Source: an uncultured Sphingomonas sp. (GTDB lineage: Bacteria > Pseudomonadota > Alphaproteobacteria > Sphingomonadales > Sphingomonadaceae). From it: a DNA stretch of 64,000 bases. Shown piece after piece: positions 63,011 to 64,000 of this stretch (position 1 is the first letter of the stretch; every line of letters begins with the position of its first letter). The notes below the pieces were generated by a model, which saw only the letters and a list, made by a program, of their open reading frames with translations, did not search any database and was not told the origin of the DNA. The stretch is from the NCBI RefSeq assembly GCF_936927845.1, contig NZ_CAKZHV010000025.1, forward strand, positions 1 to 64,000, read 5' to 3'. The position numbers and the translations under genes were made by a program.

Positions 63011-63679
63011 ATGGCATCCTTTCCGTTCGACATCGTCGGTTTCGACCTCGACGGCACGCTGGTCGACACGTCGCGCGACCTGGCGGCATCGGTCAACCAC
63101 ACGCTGGCGTCCGCCGGTCGCGCGCGATTGCCCGTGCCGCGGATCGTCGCGATGATCGGCGGCGGCGCGCGCCACATGCTGGCGCAGGCGCTGGACGCGA
63201 CGGGCGGCTGCGACGAGCGTGAACTCGACCGACTGCACGACGTGCTGCTCGATCATTACGCGGCGCATATCTGCGTCGAGTCGGCGCCCTATCCGGGGAT
63301 CGTCGCCGCGCTGGACGATCTCGCCGCGCGCGGGGTGACGCTGGCGGTCGCGACCAACAAGCTCGAACGGTTCACCCACGCGCTGCTCGATCAACTCGGA
63401 CTCATGTCGCGCTTCGCAGCCATCATCGGCGGCGATACGCTGGGTCCGGGGATGACCAAGCCGTCGCCCGCGCCGATCGAAGCGATGATCGCGCGCGCGG
63501 GCGGTGGTCGCGCGGCGTTCGTCGGTGATTCGGTCTACGACGTGGCGGCCGCGCACACCGCCGGCGTCCCCGCGATCCTGTACCGCGGCGGCTTCACCCG
63601 CGACGGCATCGACAAGCTCGGCGCCGACGCGATCATCGACGATTACGGCCAGTTGGTCGCCACGCTGGAGCGGTTATGA
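63011..63679 (+). CDS. gph: phosphoglycolate-phosphatase-type HAD hydrolase
   Basis: A 222-residue HAD protein: 'VGFDLDGTLVDTSRDLAAS' near 9 with nucleophile Asp11 and acid Asp13, 'VATNKLERFTHALLDQLGL' near 115, 'KPSPAPIEAM' (Lys) near 150 and 'FVGDSVYDVAAAHTAGVP' near 172. It fits Gph, which removes the phosphate of 2-phosphoglycolate. Divergent to glmU. No clear ribosome binding site. ATGA overlap with the next gene. Confidence 0.85.
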   Translation: MASFPFDIVGFDLDGTLVDTSRDLAASVNHTLASAGRARLPVPRIVAMIGGGARHMLAQALDATGGCDERELDRLHDVLLDHYAAHICVESAPYPGIVAALDDLAARGVTLAVATNKLERFTHALLDQLGLMSRFAAIIGGDTLGPGMTKPSPAPIEAMIARAGGGRAAFVGDSVYDVAAAHTAGVPAILYRGGFTRDGIDKLGADAIIDDYGQLVATLERL

Positions 63680-64000
63680 CGAACCAACGCGCGCCGCTCG
63701 TCTGGCGGCTGCTGCTGGCCGCCGCGACGATCTTCGCCGTCACGATGGCGCTGCTGCCGCACCCACCGGGCGTCGTCGAGGTCGGTGACAAATACCAGCA
63801 CATGGCGGCGTTCGGCACGCTGACGATCCTCTACGCGCTGGCCTTCCCCGCGACGCCGCTGCTGCGGATCGGCGAACGGCTGTCGTTCCTGGGCGCGTTG
63901 ATCGAGGTGTTTCAGTCGATCCCGTCGCTCCACCGCGACTGCGACGTGATGGACTGGGTGGCCGACACCTTCATCATCATCGTCGTGCTGGCTGTCATCG
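63676..64000 (+). CDS. VanZ-like membrane protein (truncated by window)
   Basis: At least 108 residues before the window ends. A first helix (about 10-27) is followed by 'GDKYQHMAAFGTLTILYALAFP' and 'GALIEVFQSIPSLHRDCDVMDWVADT', which matches the VanZ pattern (DKxxH ... EIFQ ... R ... D ... D). Small membrane proteins of unknown function. Starts with ATGA overlap with gph. Confidence 0.8.
   Translation, partial: MTNQRAPLVWRLLLAAATIFAVTMALLPHPPGVVEVGDKYQHMAAFGTLTILYALAFPATPLLRIGERLSFLGALIEVFQSIPSLHRDCDVMDWVADTFIIIVVLAVI

Overview
The window reads as a high-GC alphaproteobacterial chromosome segment, most likely from Sphingomonas or a close relative. Pointers are the gene styles and neighbourhoods: a WalW-like deacetylase, bphO/bphP, cyoABCD followed by SURF1 and RegB/RegA, pyrB with a dihydroorotase-like partner, and very frequent 1-4 nt stop/start overlaps. 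No marker gene settles the species.

Layout. 1-5664 is the right end of a prophage or integrated island: small membrane proteins, a holin candidate, a GH24 endolysin, tiny peptides, a YozE/HTH gene pair, zinc-ribbon-like proteins and a SRAP peptidase. It stops at a 3' fragment of tRNA-Lys(CUU) at 5613-5664, which looks like an attachment-site copy; the integrase and full tRNA must lie left of the window. From 5665 on the DNA looks like ordinary chromosome: a stress-type lipoprotein, S1/P1 nuclease, ald with a divergent Lrp regulator, Uma2, ettA, an M28 peptidase, two small lipoproteins, DUF4126, tRNA(CAU), a deacetylase with a degenerate histidine kinase, a second Lrp regulator, TPR protein, yaaA, SDR and gyrA (7-24 kb).

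24-32 kb holds DUF952 and DUF488 genes, pyrB with a metal-site-less dihydroorotase homologue (PyrC'-like), two divergent SPOR-domain proteins, an M20 amidohydrolase and heme oxygenase. 32-44 kb holds a bacteriophytochrome, then an acyl-CoA catabolic set (nitronate monooxygenase family, acyl-CoA dehydrogenase, APH-type kinase, DUF6285, CaiB/BaiF) whose core resembles the LvaA/LvaB/LvaC 4-hydroxyacyl-CoA system, three MFS permeases and an orphan [2Fe-2S] subunit. 44-51 kb is a respiratory block: cyoABCD, SURF1 and a RegB/RegA redox pair, all in one orientation with overlapping genes, preceded by a perfect 19-bp palindrome. 51-59 kb holds an isochorismatase-type hydrolase, an unusual membrane-SET fusion, a CHASE4 histidine kinase coupled to a REC-GGDEF-EAL protein, a ROK kinase with a MarR regulator, and an alpha/beta hydrolase. 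59.6-64 kb holds glmS and glmU (UDP-GlcNAc synthesis), a phosphoglycolate-phosphatase-type HAD protein and a VanZ-like protein cut by the window edge.

The most unusual items are the integral-membrane SET-domain protein (51659-52789), a long imperfectly explained hairpin in the prophage (2464-2520), the 19-bp palindrome before cyo, the degenerate kinase paired with the WalW-like deacetylase, and the CxxC-repeat phage protein. No CRISPR array, rRNA operon, insertion sequence or replication origin was seen.
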